Positions 6,189-7,498 of a stretch of 7,498 nt of DNA are shown in pieces (the first letter of the stretch is position 1; each line of letters begins with the position of its first letter). Position numbers and translations under genes: made by a program. The notes below the pieces were generated by a model, which ran no database searches, was not told the DNA's origin, and saw nothing but the letters and a program-made list of their open reading frames with translations. The DNA is from Chitinophagaceae bacterium UBA2467. Lineage in GTDB: Bacteria > Bacteroidota > Bacteroidia > Chitinophagales > Chitinophagaceae. The stretch covers positions 1,365 through 8,862 of the forward strand of contig DDPN01000041.1 in the NCBI GenBank assembly GCA_002342205.1, read 5' to 3'.

Positions 6189-7498
6189 ATGGGAAAGCGT
6201 AGTTTTTTAATCGGTTTGACCCTATTGGTCTGCACTCAATTCATCCCTTTTTCCGGCTCAGCCCAGCGGATCATTTATTCTGACCCAGAAAAAGAAGACA
6301 ATCGTCGGCTAAGTTTTGAAATTGTCGGCCGGATAGGGGGTAATTTTTTAGTTTTTAAAAATAATCGTTCCAGAAGCTGGATCACAGTGATGGACGAAGA
6401 AATGCAGGTTACCAGCCGAGAAGAATTGGGGTACCTCCCCAATGCTGACCGAACGATTAATGTAGACTTTTTCCCTTACGCTGATTTTGCCTGGATGATC
6501 TATCAGTATCAACGTCGTAATGTAGTGTATTGCATTGCAGCAAAGATTGACAAGATGGGAAGAAGAATGGGGGATTTGATAGAGCTAGATACGACACATC
6601 TTGGATTTGCATCGGATAATCGACTCTATGCAGTTACAGGGAGTGAGGATCGTAAAAAAATTGCAGTCGTAAAAGTAAATAGTCGGGATAGAGACTTATA
6701 CCACATGACTTCTTTTGTTTTTAACGATCAAATGGAGCTGATACGCAGCGCGCAGGCAAAAATCGTGATGGAAGATCGGACTACCCAGCTGGGAGAAATG
6801 ATGATTGATAATGAAGGAACTTTAGTTTTTACTCGTTTTCATCGAACCTTTAATGATAATATTAGCAAGGCTTCATTACTCTATCAGCGTCTTGGAGAAG
6901 ATGGTTTGATGGAATACCCTCTTTCTTTTGAGGGAAGCTGGCTGGACGATATTCGGCTTAAAATTGATAATGTAAATAAGCGCTACATACTTAGTTCATT
7001 CTTTACTAAAGAACGAAGAGGAGGAATTGAAGGATATTATTTTTTAGTGTTTGATAAAAATGCTGCAAAATCTGCTTCTGAGCGCACCGTGATTTTCTTG
7101 GATGATTTAAGACAGGAAGCGAAAGGGAATGCCACTACTAAAACTGCGTTCAATGATTACTTTATTAGGCAGATCATTACCAGAAGGGATGGTGGTTTTT
7201 TAATTGGAAGCGAGGCCTATTATACCACTTCGCGCGCTAATAATTGGAACAGATGGGACTATTTGTATGGCTCGCCATTTATGGGATTGAATAGTATGTA
7301 CTATATGTCCCCATATTCCAGCCGTCTTTGGTGGGGTAACTTTCCAAGAACTTCGCAAGCTGTTCGTTATCATGCAGACAATATCATGATACAATCCTAT
7401 AGCCCAAGCGGACAGCTCGAGTGGAGCAAGGTGATTGCTAAATCGCAGTTTGATGATGAGAGCGATGAGTTACTTTCATTCCAATTGATGATTACGGG
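6189..7498 (+). CDS. Secreted protein of unknown function, N-terminal 436 codons (partial, cut by window end)
   Basis: I do not recognise a named family. The frame is open from the ATG at 6189 to the window end. Residues 1-25 form a type I signal peptide: basic MGKR, a hydrophobic core, then PFSGSA with predicted cleavage before Q26, a pattern common in Bacteroidota. The mature part shows many short alternating hydrophobic strands separated by polar turns, such as GNFLVFKNN (51-59), FAWMIYQYQ (100-108), NRLYAVTGSED (144-154), EGTLVFTRF (209-217) and GGFLIGSEAYY (335-345). This suggests an all-beta, perhaps propeller-like, periplasmic or surface protein (inference). Residues 344-385 are rich in Tyr, Trp, Asn, Ser and Met. 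From memory, similar uncharacterised proteins occur in Chitinophagaceae. The C-terminus is missing, so a possible type IX sorting domain cannot be judged. It diverges from kup across 54 bases. Confidence 0.85.
   Translation, partial: MGKRSFLIGLTLLVCTQFIPFSGSAQRIIYSDPEKEDNRRLSFEIVGRIGGNFLVFKNNRSRSWITVMDEEMQVTSREELGYLPNADRTINVDFFPYADFAWMIYQYQRRNVVYCIAAKIDKMGRRMGDLIELDTTHLGFASDNRLYAVTGSEDRKKIAVVKVNSRDRDLYHMTSFVFNDQMELIRSAQAKIVMEDRTTQLGEMMIDNEGTLVFTRFHRTFNDNISKASLLYQRLGEDGLMEYPLSFEGSWLDDIRLKIDNVNKRYILSSFFTKERRGGIEGYYFLVFDKNAAKSASERTVIFLDDLRQEAKGNATTKTAFNDYFIRQIITRRDGGFLIGSEAYYTTSRANNWNRWDYLYGSPFMGLNSMYYMSPYSSRLWWGNFPRTSQAVRYHADNIMIQSYSPSGQLEWSKVIAKSQFDDESDELLSFQLMIT

Noticed and set aside
6189..6263. 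Lipoprotein signal peptide in the secreted protein (cysteine at residue 15, LLVC)
   Set aside because: The residue before the cysteine is valine, not Gly, Ala or Ser, and the cysteine lies inside the hydrophobic core. A type I cleavage site (GSA before Q26) fits better.

Overview
The window looks like ordinary chromosome of a member of the Bacteroidota, probably close to Chitinophagaceae. This rests on four things: AT-rich coding DNA, a perfect match to the Bacteroidota -7 promoter element (TAnnTTTG) ahead of the potassium transporter gene, a methionyl-tRNA synthetase with the KMSTS signature and the HIGH context (NGLKHIGHLAG) I associate with this phylum, and a secreted protein whose signal peptide ends in ...GSA|Q. 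The family-level placement is an inference from memory of related proteins. The window is almost fully coding, with no gene-free stretch over 60 bases and no RNA gene, mobile element or CRISPR array that I can support.

Layout: positions 1-1524 hold the first 508 codons of metG on the minus strand, cut by the window edge. Diverging from it is an LD-carboxypeptidase of peptidase family S66 (ldcA-like, plus strand, about 1599-2504, or 1563-2504 with the upstream start). It converges, with a 7-base gap, on a three-gene minus-strand operon: kup-type potassium transporter (6134 to 4122), a membrane-anchored alpha/beta hydrolase (4115 to 3327) and a second, paralogous hydrolase (3327 to 2512). Diverging from kup across a 54-base gap is a long secreted protein of unknown function (from 6189 on the plus strand, cut by the right edge).

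Functionally there is housekeeping translation (MetRS), cytoplasmic murein-peptide recycling (LD-carboxypeptidase), potassium uptake (Kup), and two probable inner-membrane serine hydrolases of the ABHD13/BEM46-like kind with unknown substrates. The three operon genes are so tightly packed (6-base gap, then a TGATG stop/start overlap) that they must be co-transcribed and are probably translationally coupled. Whether the hydrolases have anything to do with potassium transport cannot be told from sequence.

I did not find a clearly new multi-gene system. The points most worth a second look are the kup-hydrolase-hydrolase operon with its tandem duplication and unusual junctions, the kup promoter placed so close to a GTG start that the mRNA may be leaderless, and the divergently transcribed secreted protein without recognisable domains.
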